Assembly: GCA_022495995.1 (NCBI GenBank)
Contig: JAFEMH010007474.1
Span: forward strand, 1-64,000
Source: Adenophora triphylla var. japonica
Taxonomy: Eukaryota > Streptophyta > Magnoliopsida > Asterales > Campanulaceae
Direction: 5' to 3'
Length of the DNA stretch: 64,000 bases
The notes under the pieces were generated by a model that was not told the origin of the DNA, made no database searches, and was given only the letters and a program-made list of their open reading frames with translations. This document shows, piece by piece, positions 10,826 to 21,993 of this stretch. Made by a program: the position numbers and the translations under genes. Each line of letters starts with the position of its first letter. The stretch's first letter is position 1.

Positions 10826-12441
10826 TGTTATGCCCAATTGGTAGGAAAACATTCTAAACGGGGGGTGAATAGCCTGATAAAATTTCTTTCAAAAACTCTT
10901 TGAAAATTACCAAGTAATTTATCAAAAGAAAAATCGTTGTTAACCGGTTACGCAACGTATAATGTATTATCGGTTTACACACTCAAAATGGTTAAGTAAA
11001 AGAGAGTTTTCAAACGATTTAAAATATCATGCAAAATGTATTTCAGTAATTAAAGAAAAACAAGGAAGTAATAATTAAAGGGTTGTAACCAGTGATATAG
11101 CTCAACCGATTACAAGACAAAGTTAATGAGCAAACACACAAACAAAGAGACACAGTTATTTGGAAAGATTCACAGTGTTAACGAACTGCTACGTACTCTA
11201 CCAACTTTGGTCAAAACATGGATTTGTGAAATGTGCACTATTAATGTTCACTATTAATGTTCACTAGTTTATTACAAGTTGCAAGCCTTAACCTATGAGG
11301 AAGTTGGAAGGCTAGCTAAAGGAAAGTGATTACTAATGGATCGTGATACAAGTATAACCAATTGTTTTCAAAAGATGTGTTCACAAGTTAAATTGATTTC
11401 TCTTGGATGTGTAGTGTGATCAATCATTGTATTCCAGACATAGTCTTGTTGGGGAACAATTACATGTATTGATTCAGTGTGCACAGTGTTTGTCCAAATA
11501 AATTGTCTAGTGATTACAAGGACAAAATGTCTTAAACTTAAATGCTTTAAGTATTTCAGCACTTGCAGTTCTTGACAATTCTTCTCTAAAAGTTTTCAAT
11601 GCACCAACCCTCTTCAATAATCTAAGGAAGGTATTTATAGTTGTATTCATATGGAGTTGTTGTCTTTGAAGGGGTTGAGAAGATAAGTTGGACTGAAAAG
11701 CATTGAATGAAAATATTTTCTCCATTAAATGCTTGAGATTTAAAGTAAAGGCATGCTTGAAATATCCACTAGATAAAGATGTTGTTATGACTTGTTGACC
11801 AGTCAATAGGTTGTGATGACCGGTCAAAGGGAGGTCAACCGGTTAGTAGCTTATTGGACAAGCTAACAATTTTCTTCTTGAAATAGTTCAAGGTGGAATA
11901 GTTCAAGGTATTCAAGTATTCAATCATCTTGAGAAAATACAAAGATAAAACAATGACACTAGCAATAATGGGATCCTAAGGATATATAGAAAATTCTATT
12001 TAGTCTAATTAAAATTATGGGTACTCAATAATGCTTTTATGATTGAGATTAAACGATTTTTAAGCTTTACATATATTTGACTAACAAGCTCCATCAAAAG
12101 CCAAGTATGAACGTCCAATTAATCATTATTAATATGGGAGCCATTACTTTTGTAATCATAGGATGTTATTCCACATTTTGTAACCCTAATTGCAAGGTAT
12201 CCCAATTAATCTCTCTATGGCACATCAATGGTAGGGTTAGTTTCTAAAAGTTACACTTTCAACCCATCAACTTTGAGATATGATATATTTCTCAACCAAT
12301 TTCAAATTGGACATCTAGATATATCATTTCAATGTTCACATGAAGTGGAATATAAACCCACAATAATCTATGTCAAATGAAAAATGATTCATGTAACAAA
12401 AATACACAATGTCCTTTACACACAAGATATTTTTTCCAACA
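10826..12441 (-). repeat. 3' LTR of minus-strand Sirevirus-like copia element
   Basis: On the minus strand it starts TGTTGGAAAAAATATC at 12441, a start typical of Sirevirus LTRs, and ends GGGCATAACA at 10826. The ends are therefore TGTT...AACA and the length is 1616 bp. Near the 3' side it carries a stretch with GGGGGGTGAATAG on the plus strand, familiar from these LTRs. It lies downstream of the env-like ORF and RNase H of the same strand. The other LTR would be right of the window, beyond the Athila complex, so the pair cannot be checked here. Confidence 0.6.
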
Positions 12442-12899
12442 CTATCACCAGTAGGGGACGGTTTGATTGTCAATCATCTGCAAAAGCTGATGAAGACCAG
12501 TTGATCACTTAAATTGAGCATGTTGGGTGCCATCGTGTGGGCCAAATTGCAAATGCAAAGTGAAGAAAAGAAAAGGGAAAGTATTAACCATAATAATGAA
12601 TACTGTAGATGGACTAAAGAAAAGTATGGAGATGGGCCTTCCTTTCTTCCAATTAATAACAATACCAGTACAGTACACTAGGAAGGATCAATGTTGAAAC
12701 TAACCCATTTGCTTTCAACTGTCTCCACTTTTCTTTAATTTTGAGACTTATGGATTTCGATTTTGGAATGCATTTGGCAATAGATGTTAAGCCTAAACAA
12801 TAAACTTTTCAAATGAAAAAGAGTGAGGCTAAGATATTCTCATTGATTGAAAGGGAAACTGGTTGACAAGAAAAAGACATATACTTCATCGGTTACATT
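12442..12899 (-). other. 3' untranslated part of the Sirevirus-like element
   Basis: This is non-coding sequence between the stop of the long extra ORF and the LTR. I do not see a clean polypurine tract next to the LTR start on the minus strand. Confidence 0.4.
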
Positions 12900-15800
12900 T
12901 TATTTTGCAGCATTAAGAGCAATATCGGTCGAGGGATCTTTCTTTGACTGATCATCCTTCTCCTTTGTTGGTGTAGCTGATGAAACTACAACTGGTTCAG
13001 ACATGGATCTCTTGGCCGATGTTTCCTTTGCTTTCATTTAATCTCGCTTCCTTTTCTTCTTTTCTGACTTTCTTGACCGCTCACATGCTAGCTTCATCAG
13101 AAGTTCATTTTGGGCTCTAACCTTGATCAGCTCATTTTGTGAGTCTCTAAGTAGAGCAGTCACGTCACGGATTTTCTGATTAGATTTCTTCAACTCTTTT
13201 GTAGATTCAATAAGGTTTGCCTGGACTGTTATAGCTTCATCAGATACTTGTTTGCTTATGTTTGTAGTGTTTGTCTGCTACTTTATAAGATCAATGATTA
13301 TAGCATCCTTTTGATTATGCTTTTCAACAAAGCTTCCTATTGCTTTGGCAAAACCATTTTCCACTCTTGTCATCCTTTGCCCTTCCTCCTCCTGATTGGA
13401 CCTAGCAAAATCACGTACAAGTGCTTCATGCAGCTGTAACTTGTGTTGCAGAGGTTTCAACAAGCGGTGAGAATGTAAAAATAATAACATAATCGGTTGG
13501 GGCAGTAGTAGAGGGAATAGTTGAAGTAGCTTGAACGGTTGAAGGAGCTTCCAAAACTATAGTCTCTTCATCAGAATCGGTTGAGGAAACGGCCCCGACT
13601 GGGGTCATAAACCCATTGTTTTCAAATATTAACTCCATTGCACAGTCAATCTCTTTGGATTCTTCAAAAGCAAGTGCAATCATTTCAGTAGCTTGATCGG
13701 CCAAAGGAAGTGCAAGTTGCCTCAATCTCACCAAACTTGCTAGCCTTAACATATTGATCAGCTGAAAGACATAATGAATGTTGCTTTGAGGCCTAGCAGT
13801 TCCATCATCCCTCCTAATTGATAGCCTTGGCACCTATGGCATAAAGCCAACCATTTTTGTCACTTCAAAACTCCAAGAAAAAATTTTCAACTCCAACACT
13901 TTAGTTACTCTACCATTGACAGCCAAATAACGGATAAATAAGTTGTCAGTTTACAGGTAGGATTCAACCGGTCGAGGAAGTCGTTGAGAGACTTGACCGG
14001 CAATATTCAATGAGCCTGACCGAGCTGTCTGAGCAGGTATGAATGATAACTATTTAGAAAGGAAATTCAGGACTAATTGCTGCTCTGCCTTCCCATGAAT
14101 AGTCTTGGCATTACGAGGAGGGACAACTCTTTTCTTTAACCTCAAAATTCCAGGAGTTATGAATTTCATACTGGTCTCACCTGGTCCCTTTGTGTTGGTC
14201 TGGTGGGGGGGAGTGTCAACCGGTAAAGAGCCAATTTTATTAGTCTCAACCACGTCCAAAAATGTTTGTATTCTATCTTGCCTTCTTTGGCGTTGATGTT
14301 CATCGGCTAAGGAATGAGGCCTTGGTATCGGTTGGAGGCAACTTGAGCTGATAATCTTATCATGAACATCAAATAAAAACATCCCATTTGATAATCGGGG
14401 AATTGAAGCTCTTGAAGTGTAATAGTTTTTGGTGCACATCGGATCTTTCTGGTCCACTGAGAAATCAAAATTGATCGGAGGATGAGTAGGATCAAATGGA
14501 TCATATTCGAACAGTTCAGGCACTTGAAACTCAATTACATCATTCTCTTCAAAGAAATCAGAAAGAGTGGGATCCTCCTCCTCAAAAATAGGATCAACAT
14601 ACTCATCAACTGGTCCTTTGCCTTTTAGCTGAGTACTGGCCTGACTGACCAGCAAGCTGGCTTCAATGGCAACTTGGGTGGCATACTCCTCTGCATTTGA
14701 CCGTTGGAGATCCACTTCACTTTTAAACAGGCTCGTAGCCAAGGCAGCCTGCAGCTGAACATCATCAATATCTATCTTCTCCTCCTCAATCGGTTCAACA
14801 TATGCAACGGTTGAAGGCATCTCAACTGGTGAGGAAGCAATCAAAGTATCTCCTCCTCCCAGGCTTGTAAACGGTGATGGATCAGTTAAGCCTCCTCATA
14901 ACCTTCTAACTGGTGCAACCAATTGAGGGTCACAAAATACATCCTTATATCATCTGGACAACTAGAACTGAAGCTTGAGCTAGAATGCCCAATATCACCA
15001 CCACCATCATCATCATCTTCATCAGCTTCACCCTCTTCCTCATTGAATATCTTCAATCTCTTCATTGGTTGTGTAAGTCCACTTATTTTTATTTGAGTGG
15101 ACTGAAGAGAAGAAGTTAGCTAAATTTATATTCCCCATGGCCTGCAATTCTCAATCCACTTCCAACATATTCTTAACTAGGTACATGACATTTCTGATCA
15201 GCTGGTTTCTTCTTGGACCTAATGAGACTGGCTTTGTGTCAAAGTATGGAAGTAGATCATCAGTATGTTCATATCTGCCCAACTGATAAGGGTCAGACTT
15301 GTAGGGTGTATTGGACTCCATATAGCATAAAAAATCAGTCCACACCATATGAATCATCATGTCCTGACGCAACCGATCCTGAGCAAGATAGATGGCATGC
15401 CACATATTAGGAAGAAAATCACAGTACCATTTTTACAGTTTGAAGAGGTCTTGCTTGGAGAGAGAAGAATCAAACTCAATGAGCTGGCAGTATTTTCTAA
15501 AGTATATGCCTTTCTCCTCATGAGTGTTCTCAAAATCCACATAGTTGTAAATGTCTCTAGCTGGTACTAACTCCTTGTACAACTCATGGAATTCCAGAAG
15601 TTTTCAGAGAAATGGAGGTAGATGATCAATAGGATGAACCAAGTTGGGCTAAGGAATCTACTTGTCTTGAACAGCCTATGGGTTATTATAAAAGATGTGG
15701 AAGGTTGGGTTTCTGATCGATTTGCACTTCCTAACCGATGGGTATGATGTATGACAGGTTATAGGGATTTCACCGATTAGAAAGACATGGCTGAATAATC

Positions 15801-16984
15801 TTTTTGGGATGAAGGGGAAAAAATTGGCAATATCAGCCTCAATCATTTTCTTTATTTCAACATTTTCTTTGGCCAGTTGAGAGGCAGATTTTTGGATGGG
15901 TTTGGATTTGGGTAATGAGGATAAAGTAGTGAGAGTAGGAAATTTTTGGACTTGAGGTTGGACAGTATGCTTTCTGGCTGCTTTCTTTTGTCTAACTAGA
16001 GGAGAAGTAGAAATGGTTGAAGGGGTTGTCGGTTGAGGGACCTTGACCGGAGGATCAATGGTGACCGATGGTGCATCGGTTGCCTTCCTCTTAACTGGTA
16101 AAGTGGAAGCCGGTTGAGAGGTCTTAGGCTCAGCCAATTTCCTCACTTTCGTCTTGTAAGCTTTCTTCTTCTTCTCAACCGCTTGAGCGCCGATAGAGGC
16201 TTCACCTGTTGAAGTAACAGTTGCTTATTTAGAAATCCTTCCCCAGTCAGCCTTGTCAAAGGTTTTTACCCATGACTGGGATAGCTTGGCTGACCGTCAG
16301 AGGCGGCAAGTATAGCCGCATTTTTCCTCAATACTCTGCTAATAAGAAGATAGTGGTAAGGTATAGCTTTGTTTGCCCTTGACAATGGCTTCTCCTTCCT
16401 AAACTTCTTTAAAGCCATCACAATAACATTATATATGAAGGTGCAACAGTTGAACTCCTTCCAAATCAAGATGGCTCCCATAGCTTCAAACTGGATCATA
16501 GTGATGCAGTGGTGGGAGCCTAACCACAGATGATGCACCGGTCAAAAATCTTGACTAGGGCATAATTGATAGAGTCCATATCAGCTTTCTTGTTACCCTC
16601 ACCGATCACAAATGGCTCATCACCTCTTATTTGAGCCCAATCTAACTTCATGTTCTTCATTAACACAATAGAAGGGCATGTGATAGAAAGGTTTGGGAAA
16701 GCTTCTTGAATGGAGGCTGGGGAGAAGGTGACTGATACACCGACAATGGTAGAGATAATAGAGGGGACTTCACTAGCCTTTGCATCTTCATCAATTGAAC
16801 CATTATCAAACAACTCATTAACAAGCTTATAGTAGATATCTTCATAACCCTCTGGTAGCAGAAATAGCAGAACTCCGGCACCGACAAGAATGGCTTTGAG
16901 AAGCTTGCCTTGCTCTGAATCGAAGAAGTAGGATAGAATGTAACCTCCATATATGTATTTCTTGGGAGTTGGTTTGGGATCCAT
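12900..16984 (-). pseudogene. extra 'env-like' ORF of the Sirevirus-like element, broken
   Basis: A long minus-strand coding region, about 1360 codons if joined, runs from a start at 16984 (MDPKPTPKKYIYGG) to a stop at 12900-12902. It is cut by several stops and frameshifts; the largest intact pieces are 16984-16520, 16146-15676, 14844-14050 and 13833-13426. The N-terminal part looks globular. The middle is rich in Pro, Lys and Thr. The 14844-14050 piece is acidic. The C-terminal end (13490-12900) is charged and heptad-like, ending in a basic run, so probably coiled coil. It follows copia pol on the same strand, as the extra ORF of SIRE1-type Sireviruses does. I recognise no transmembrane or fusion feature, so 'env-like' describes position only. 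Confidence 0.55.
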
Positions 16985-17870
16985 CTGTAAACATCAATAA
17001 CACAAAAATTTCAAGTTAGAATAATTCAGATATTTAGATAAGAGAATATTCGTAACATTAAAAAAAAATCTAATAGTTACTAGATGAGAATGATGAAGAA
17101 AGATTGAAAATATTAGATTAACTCCAAAGTAGAGAAGCTTTGTCGGCAATGGAGATAGAGAGTAGAGAGAATAGGTAGAGTTGGAGAGAGTGAGAGAGCT
17201 GGAAAAGTTTGAATGATTGCTTTTGGATTCCTTTTATAGGAAGAAAAAGGGGAGAGATGGAATGGGAAGGGTTTTATTGGGAGAAATAAAATTAGTTCAA
17301 AACGTTTTAACTGAAGCTAAAGATTAGGATATGATGGGACACGATCCTAACGTAAATGTAACTACTGAAGTATAAAAATAGGAACATGTGCGCAACAGTT
17401 TAAATTTTGAACATAATAATGAACTAAAAGATAACATTTTTCTGATAAATTGGAATGATACAGAGATTACCTTTTTGATCAAAATTTCATTTTGATCTAC
17501 CTTTGGCACAAGGTTGGTAAACAACTCACAAATTGTCAGGTTTGTGGCTGATAAGACTTGAAAGGACAGCAGGGTGTCAGATGCATCAGTTAAAATGGAG
17601 GCCACATTTCGTTGTCAGTTAGACAATTGATGACCGATTGAACTGATGTGACTGATTACAAGAATGCCTCTTGAAGGCTTGACCAATTGAGATACTTGTA
17701 ACCGGTTGAGATCTTCTTGACAGGTTAAGATCCTTTTGACTGGTTGAGGTTGGCCACTGGTTGAGCAGCAAGGTTGATTGAGGGCAAAATGGTAATACAC
17801 CTTTGATCGATTGTGATTACACAAGTAACAAAGTTAGCACAGTTTATCCACAAATATCAATCATGCCTAG
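16985..17870 (-). other. spacer between copia pol and the extra ORF
   Basis: There is no readable gene. The plus strand shows repeated ACCGGTTGA or ACCGATTGA words (for example near 17640, 17700 and 17750) that also occur in the LTR at 10826-12441. This links the spacer to the same element. Confidence 0.4.
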
Positions 17871-18305
17871 TTAACCTCTTAGGAATTCAAAATGTTTAGT
17901 GTTTAAGGGTTTTGTAAGTATATCAGCTAACTCATAATCAGTATGAACTTTTAAAAGAACAACATTACCCTTTTCAACATGATCCTTGAGTAAGTGATAC
18001 TTGATGTCTATGTGCTTTATCTTGGAATGCATCACAGGATTGTTGGAGAATGAGATAGTTGAAGAGTTGTCAAAATAGATGGGACATACTTCACTTGAAA
18101 TTTCATAGTACACTAGTTGTTGCTTTATCCAAAGGATTTATGAGCAGCAACTTCCAGTAGCTATATACTCAACTTCAGTTGTAAAACTATATACTCAACT
18201 TCAGTTGTAAAAATGGAAATTAAAGCTTGCTTCTTATGAGACTAGGAAACCAATTGGTGACCTAGAAATTGACAAGTCCCACTAGTACTTTTCCTTGTGA
18301 CCCTA
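17871..18305 (-). pseudogene. Ty1/copia RNase H, C-terminal part
   Basis: On the minus strand a decayed STSGTCQFLG block near 18280 is followed by TEVEYIATG-like and YFDNSSTISFSNNPVMHSK segments, then IKHIDIKYHLLKDHV and ELADILTKPLNTKHFEFLRG. This is the end of a Sirevirus-like copia pol. It is cut at 18305 by the Athila LTR. A 28-bp tandem duplication (CTATATACTCAACTTCAGTTG..., twice) at about 18163-18212 disrupts it further. The remainder of pol should lie right of the window. Confidence 0.85.
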
Positions 18306-19780
18306 TGATAAATGACTATTTTATAGTCATTTATAGCATCGTATTTATATCATTTAGTTATATTTCATTACTATTTAGTTATGTTTTTAGCTTCTATTAT
18401 TATATAGATAAAATTTTATGCTTGTTGGAATGTTTTCATAGTTATATAGGTTTTAGAGCCAATTTTATGAATATAAGGAGCTTATGGATCAAGGCATAGA
18501 AGGGACAACTTCAAAATGATCATTCAAGTAAAAACCAAGGCAGAGCGGTCGTGCAAAAGCTCCTGTCAAGCCAAAATGGCCCCAATCAATGGAACGGCTG
18601 AGTCTTCAAATCTATAGCAGTCGAGCACAACAGGCCAGAGCGGCCATGTAGCAAATCCTGGAGCGGCCGTGCAGAATGGCCAGTTCGAATTGGAATTTGG
18701 CGCCAAGGCTTGCACGGCCGTGCAAATCACAACGTACGATCGTGCACTTACTGTTACCGGCTGGAAAGGCACCTTTTGAAGACAGCTGTTTGAAGAAACA
18801 CAACTTTAGCCTAGAATGCCTATTTAAAGGCCCTCTTGTATCAGTTTTACAGATCTGAAATTTGATAGAAATTACCATATTTTACATAGCAAAAACTCTC
18901 TAGCAATTATTACTTCAAAATCTCTCTAAGATTCAACTTGTGTTCTTGGAGTTTATTTGAAGTATTGGAGCAATAAAATATCGAAGTTATTCTCAGCCTT
19001 TGTCTTCATACAAACAATAAGCTCTTCTATTTCCAACTATATTTATGCATTTATGTTTGTTTTAAGTATGGATCGTGAGTAATCCCCCGAATTCTTGGGG
19101 TTGGAAACTCAAAACGTATTTATTCATCATCTTTTATAAAGTCATGTCATCTTCTCTTCATCTTAACAATTTTCTTTATATTAAACTCAAAATGACTTAC
19201 ATTTTGGAGACATCCAATTTGTATGATTCTAGTTAATCGAGAGAAGTATCTAGCGGAGAATCTCGATTAACGGAACCATATAAAGGAACTAGGTTTCATT
19301 GATCACGAGAGTAGTTCAATGGGCTAGGGATGTTCCTTGAATGGAAAGTACATGGATTTCCGAACATTAATGGATCCTTACTAATTATGGGTCATCGAGA
19401 GATAGGGCATAATTAGTGAAGGATACAAACGCTACTTGCTTGATCGTGAGAAGTAGTGTAGGCTTAACTAAAGTATTTTCTGTGTAAGTTTACATTTTCA
19501 AAGACATGAATAATTTATGAATAAACGACTATATGAACTCCAATCCCGAGAATGCTTCTGTATTATAAGAGTTTAACTAAAGTATTTTCTGTGTATGTTT
19601 TTATCATTTTCTTAATTCAAACTATATTTCTCCCAATCTCTTCTCTATTCCTTAGTAAAAGCAAATATATCCCAAAGTAAACCCTGTCCTTGTGAGATTG
19701 ACCCATACTTGCATTAGATATATTACTATAGCCCGTGCACTTGCGGTATTTAAAAAGAACTGTTAGGTTTTGAGACAACA
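18306..19780 (+). repeat. Athila LTR 1 (5' LTR of copy 1)
   Basis: Starts TGATAAATGAC and ends TTTTGAGACAACA; 1475 bp. It carries a decayed GCGGCCGTGC array (about 18541-18760), a TATTTAAAGG TATA-like box near 18822, and serial hairpins at 19232-19456. Relative to LTR 2 it lacks one 23-bp array unit. It retains about 110 bp before its 3' end that LTR 2 has lost. It is more diverged from LTRs 2 and 3 than they are from each other. Confidence 0.9.
19232..19456 (+). other. serial hairpins in Athila LTR 1
   Basis: Four consecutive inverted repeats occur. The first, 19232-19271, has an 11-bp perfect stem GTTAATCGAGA/TCTCGATTAAC. The second, 19297-19321, closes with CATTGA/TCAATG. The third, 19374-19424, closes with ATCCTT-ACTAATTATG against its complement with one bulged G, about 16 bp. 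The fourth, 19432-19456, closes with CTACTT/AAGTAG. Three of the loops contain GATCACGAGAG-like, CATCGAGAGA and GATCGTGAG words; in the first hairpin the related word ATCGAGAGAAG straddles the 5' stem and loop. LTR 3 keeps the series at 63640-63860; LTR 2 keeps the third best. Confidence 0.7.
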
Positions 19781-19786
19781 AGTTTT

Positions 19787-19804
19787 TGGTGCCGTTGTCG
19801 GGGG
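19787..19804 (+). other. primer-binding site, tRNA-Asp (copy 1)
   Basis: TGGTGCCGTTGTCGGGGG is two transitions away from TGGCGCCGTTGCCGGGG, which is the complement of the 3' end of plant tRNA-Asp and the standard Athila primer site. It begins 7 nt after the LTR end. Confidence 0.85.
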
Positions 19805-19923
19805 ACAACAGTTTACTTTTTATATTTGTCTTTACTACATATTTTTTTTCTTTAATTTCTGCTTAAGTTTTCTTTCCGAAAATATGTTACGTTTAATTTC
19901 TTTGTTGAGTGTTCTTGCAGTTT

Positions 19924-20400
19924 ATGAAACGGACTCGGATCTTCTTTGACAATTTTGATCCAGAACCTGAAAGAAGCTTTCACGAAAGGCTAAGAAAACT
20001 CAAGGAAACATTAAATCAATACATGGCGGAAGAAGAGCCTGCAACACCTCCTAGGACCCTAAGGGACTTCATCAATCCAAGTAGCCCAGAAACAAGATCT
20101 CCCATAGTTGTGCCGAATGCTAATGCGGCCAACTTTGAAATAAAGCTGCAACTACTTCATATGGTTATGAATAACCAGTACATCGGAACTGCTTTCGAGG
20201 ATCCACATCTTCATGTCCAAACATTTTTGGAATATTGTGACACAACTCGCATTCAAGGTGTCTCACCGAAAGCAATCAGAATGTGCCTTTTCCCATTCTC
20301 TCTAAAGGACAAGGCAAAACAATGGTTGAACTCAGTCCCCCAGAACTCTTTAACAACATGAGACCAAGTTCAAGAGGCTTTCCTAGGGCGTTTCTTCCCA
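19924..20400 (+). pseudogene. Athila gag, N-terminal part (copy 1)
   Basis: Starts at ATG 19924 (MKRTRIFFDNFDPEPE), just after a TTCTTGCAG that could serve as a splice acceptor. It contains the start of the retrotransposon gag domain, with FEIKLQLLHMVMNNQYIG, FLEYCDTTRIQGV and PFSLKDKAKQWLNSVP. A TGG-to-TGA change makes a stop at about 20359. The frame then runs into unrelated sequence at about 20400, where gag is fused to the leader of the env-like ORF by a deletion. The same gag continues much further in copy 2. Confidence 0.9.
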
Positions 20401-20402
20401 CC
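20396..20402 (+). other. deletion junction at CCACCA microhomology
   Basis: Copy 2 gag reads CTTCCCACCAAGC and copy 2 upstream of the env-like ORF reads AATCCACCATATAATC (59761-59773). Copy 1 reads CTTCCCACCATATAATC. The six bases CCACCA common to both parents lie at the join, as expected for microhomology-mediated loss of the rest of gag, PR and pol. Confidence 0.8.
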
Positions 20403-20705
20403 ATATAATCTAGCAATACAACCTCTATCCACCATAATTTCATCATCCAAACACTTTCCCATCTCCAAACCTCCATCAACTCACCTCTATAATCCCATAT
20501 TCCGAAAAACCCTAACTTCACCCCCATTTCAAAAATTGAAGAAATTTCCTTGGAATTGAAGCTCAAGAAGGGGACTTTTTGGAAAATTGAAAATGTGCAT
20601 CAAGGATTTCGAAGTTTTTAACATCAAATTTCCCGGGTAATATACTTCCTCTCTTTCTTTGTTCTTCAATAGCTGGGTCTTGAATATTTCTGCTATAAAC
20701 TCATA

Positions 20706-21993
20706 ATGGAAGGAAGAGGAAAGGGAAAGGCTACAGATAGGGTCACCAAGAGATCCCGAAAGGAAGACACCTCAACCTCTAATCTGAACCCAACTCTTAA
20801 TAATTTGGGTATTGTTTTTAGAGATGCTTCTGAAGTGGCCAAATTTACGGCCCTTCGCTCCAAGAGAATCAGGCCTACCTAATTCTTGGACACCCTTGCC
20901 CTTTGAACCCTAGGAATCGATGCAAATGTAAGGAAATTTCATCTTGGTATAGGTTGTGTTGGTTTTCTTGAATTGCATGAGAAAACTTATGAAAGAATTA
21001 CCCTTGAATTTTTGTGTACTTTGAAGAAGGAATTCACAACCGAAATTTGTGGCCAAACTAAGGAGCCTTACCAACTAATTCATCTCCATTTCCATCTTTG
21101 TGGTGAAGAATGTCACCTTACCTCATTTGAAATCAACCAAATTTTTGGATGGCCATCTTTCACAAACTTTGAAGCCGACCCTCCCATTGAATTCAGAGAA
21201 AATGCCTTTTGGGAGCAAATAACCGGAATCCCTTCTTTCAAATCAAGATCCGCCAAAGCCTCCTCCATTATCCATCCAACCCTCCGTCTCTTGCATAGGA
21301 TTTATGCTTGTACTATCTTCGCGAGAGAAGACAAGGGGACGGTAAATAAAAAGGAGCTTTATTTGTTGTGGACTTTTGTTAGGGCACATAGGAGGGTGAA
21401 TATATTCCATTTTCTCATTGACTTGCTTAGTGACATAGTTACCCCAACTTTCAATGGAGAAATTCATATAGGGGGAATAGTAACTCTTTTTGCTAAGCAT
21501 TTTGGGCTTGTAGTGCCAAGTGACTGGGTTGAGTTCCAGGTTCAACAAAATTGGATATTCCGACCCTGTGAACTATGTAAAAGATTTCAGATAGAGGGCC
21601 TGGAGAGTTCAACTGGTTAGTAGGGCCCGAGAAAACACCCTACATAGTTCTCCCAAGCACTAACCTCCCCTTCGTCTAAACCTATCAACCCCCAACTTGG
21701 ATCTTTCCCAATGCCATGAACCATGGAGAAGGCTAAACAAGCCAAGCGAGGTAAGAAGAAGAGGAAGATCAAGACCAACCCAATTGCCGCCCGAGTTCTA
21801 CAACCGATTCGATCGAATGGAGCTCCAAAACAACCAAATCCTTACCCGATTGGACAATTTTTCCCAAGAATTCCATTACTTCCGAAATGACATTCAAGGT
21901 CGAGTAAATACAATCTAAAGACAAGTAAACTCGATCTACAACTCTTGAGTTAACAATTGGGGCAACTTTCCGCAGCCACCACCATTTCAGTAA
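20706..21993 (+). pseudogene. Athila env-like third ORF (copy 1)
   Basis: Starts at ATG 20706 (MEGRGKGKATDRVTKRSRKE), a basic lysine-rich N-terminus. The central part (20973-21600), with YERITLEFLCTLKKEF, LTSFEINQIFGWPSF and KELYLLWTFVRAHRRVN, resembles the family catalogued as Athila ORF-1 / plant retrotransposon ORF. A C-terminal coiled-coil-like stretch MELQNNQILTRLDNFSQEF follows at about 21817-21873. Stops at 20879 and about 20905 are CAA-to-TAA and CGA-to-TGA changes. The reading frame changes near 21590 and again near 21730, as in copy 2. The function of this ORF is unknown; the name reflects its position after pol. Confidence 0.75.

Noticed and set aside
12480..12520. CTGATGA word suggesting a hammerhead ribozyme (retrozyme)
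   Set aside because: The required CGAAA core and flanking helices are absent here and near the other CTGATGA at about 12977.
16520..16984. Hydrophobic stretch (ILVGAGVLLFLLPEG) as a transmembrane or signal segment of an envelope protein
   Set aside because: It is short, followed at once by charged residues, and the rest of the ORF lacks a second membrane or fusion feature; not enough to claim a true envelope.
18566..18878. Frames of 60-90 codons in the Athila LTRs, repeated near 23604-23925 and 62936-63187
   Set aside because: They recur only because the LTR recurs; the GC-rich array supplies stop-free sequence. No start or domain supports translation.
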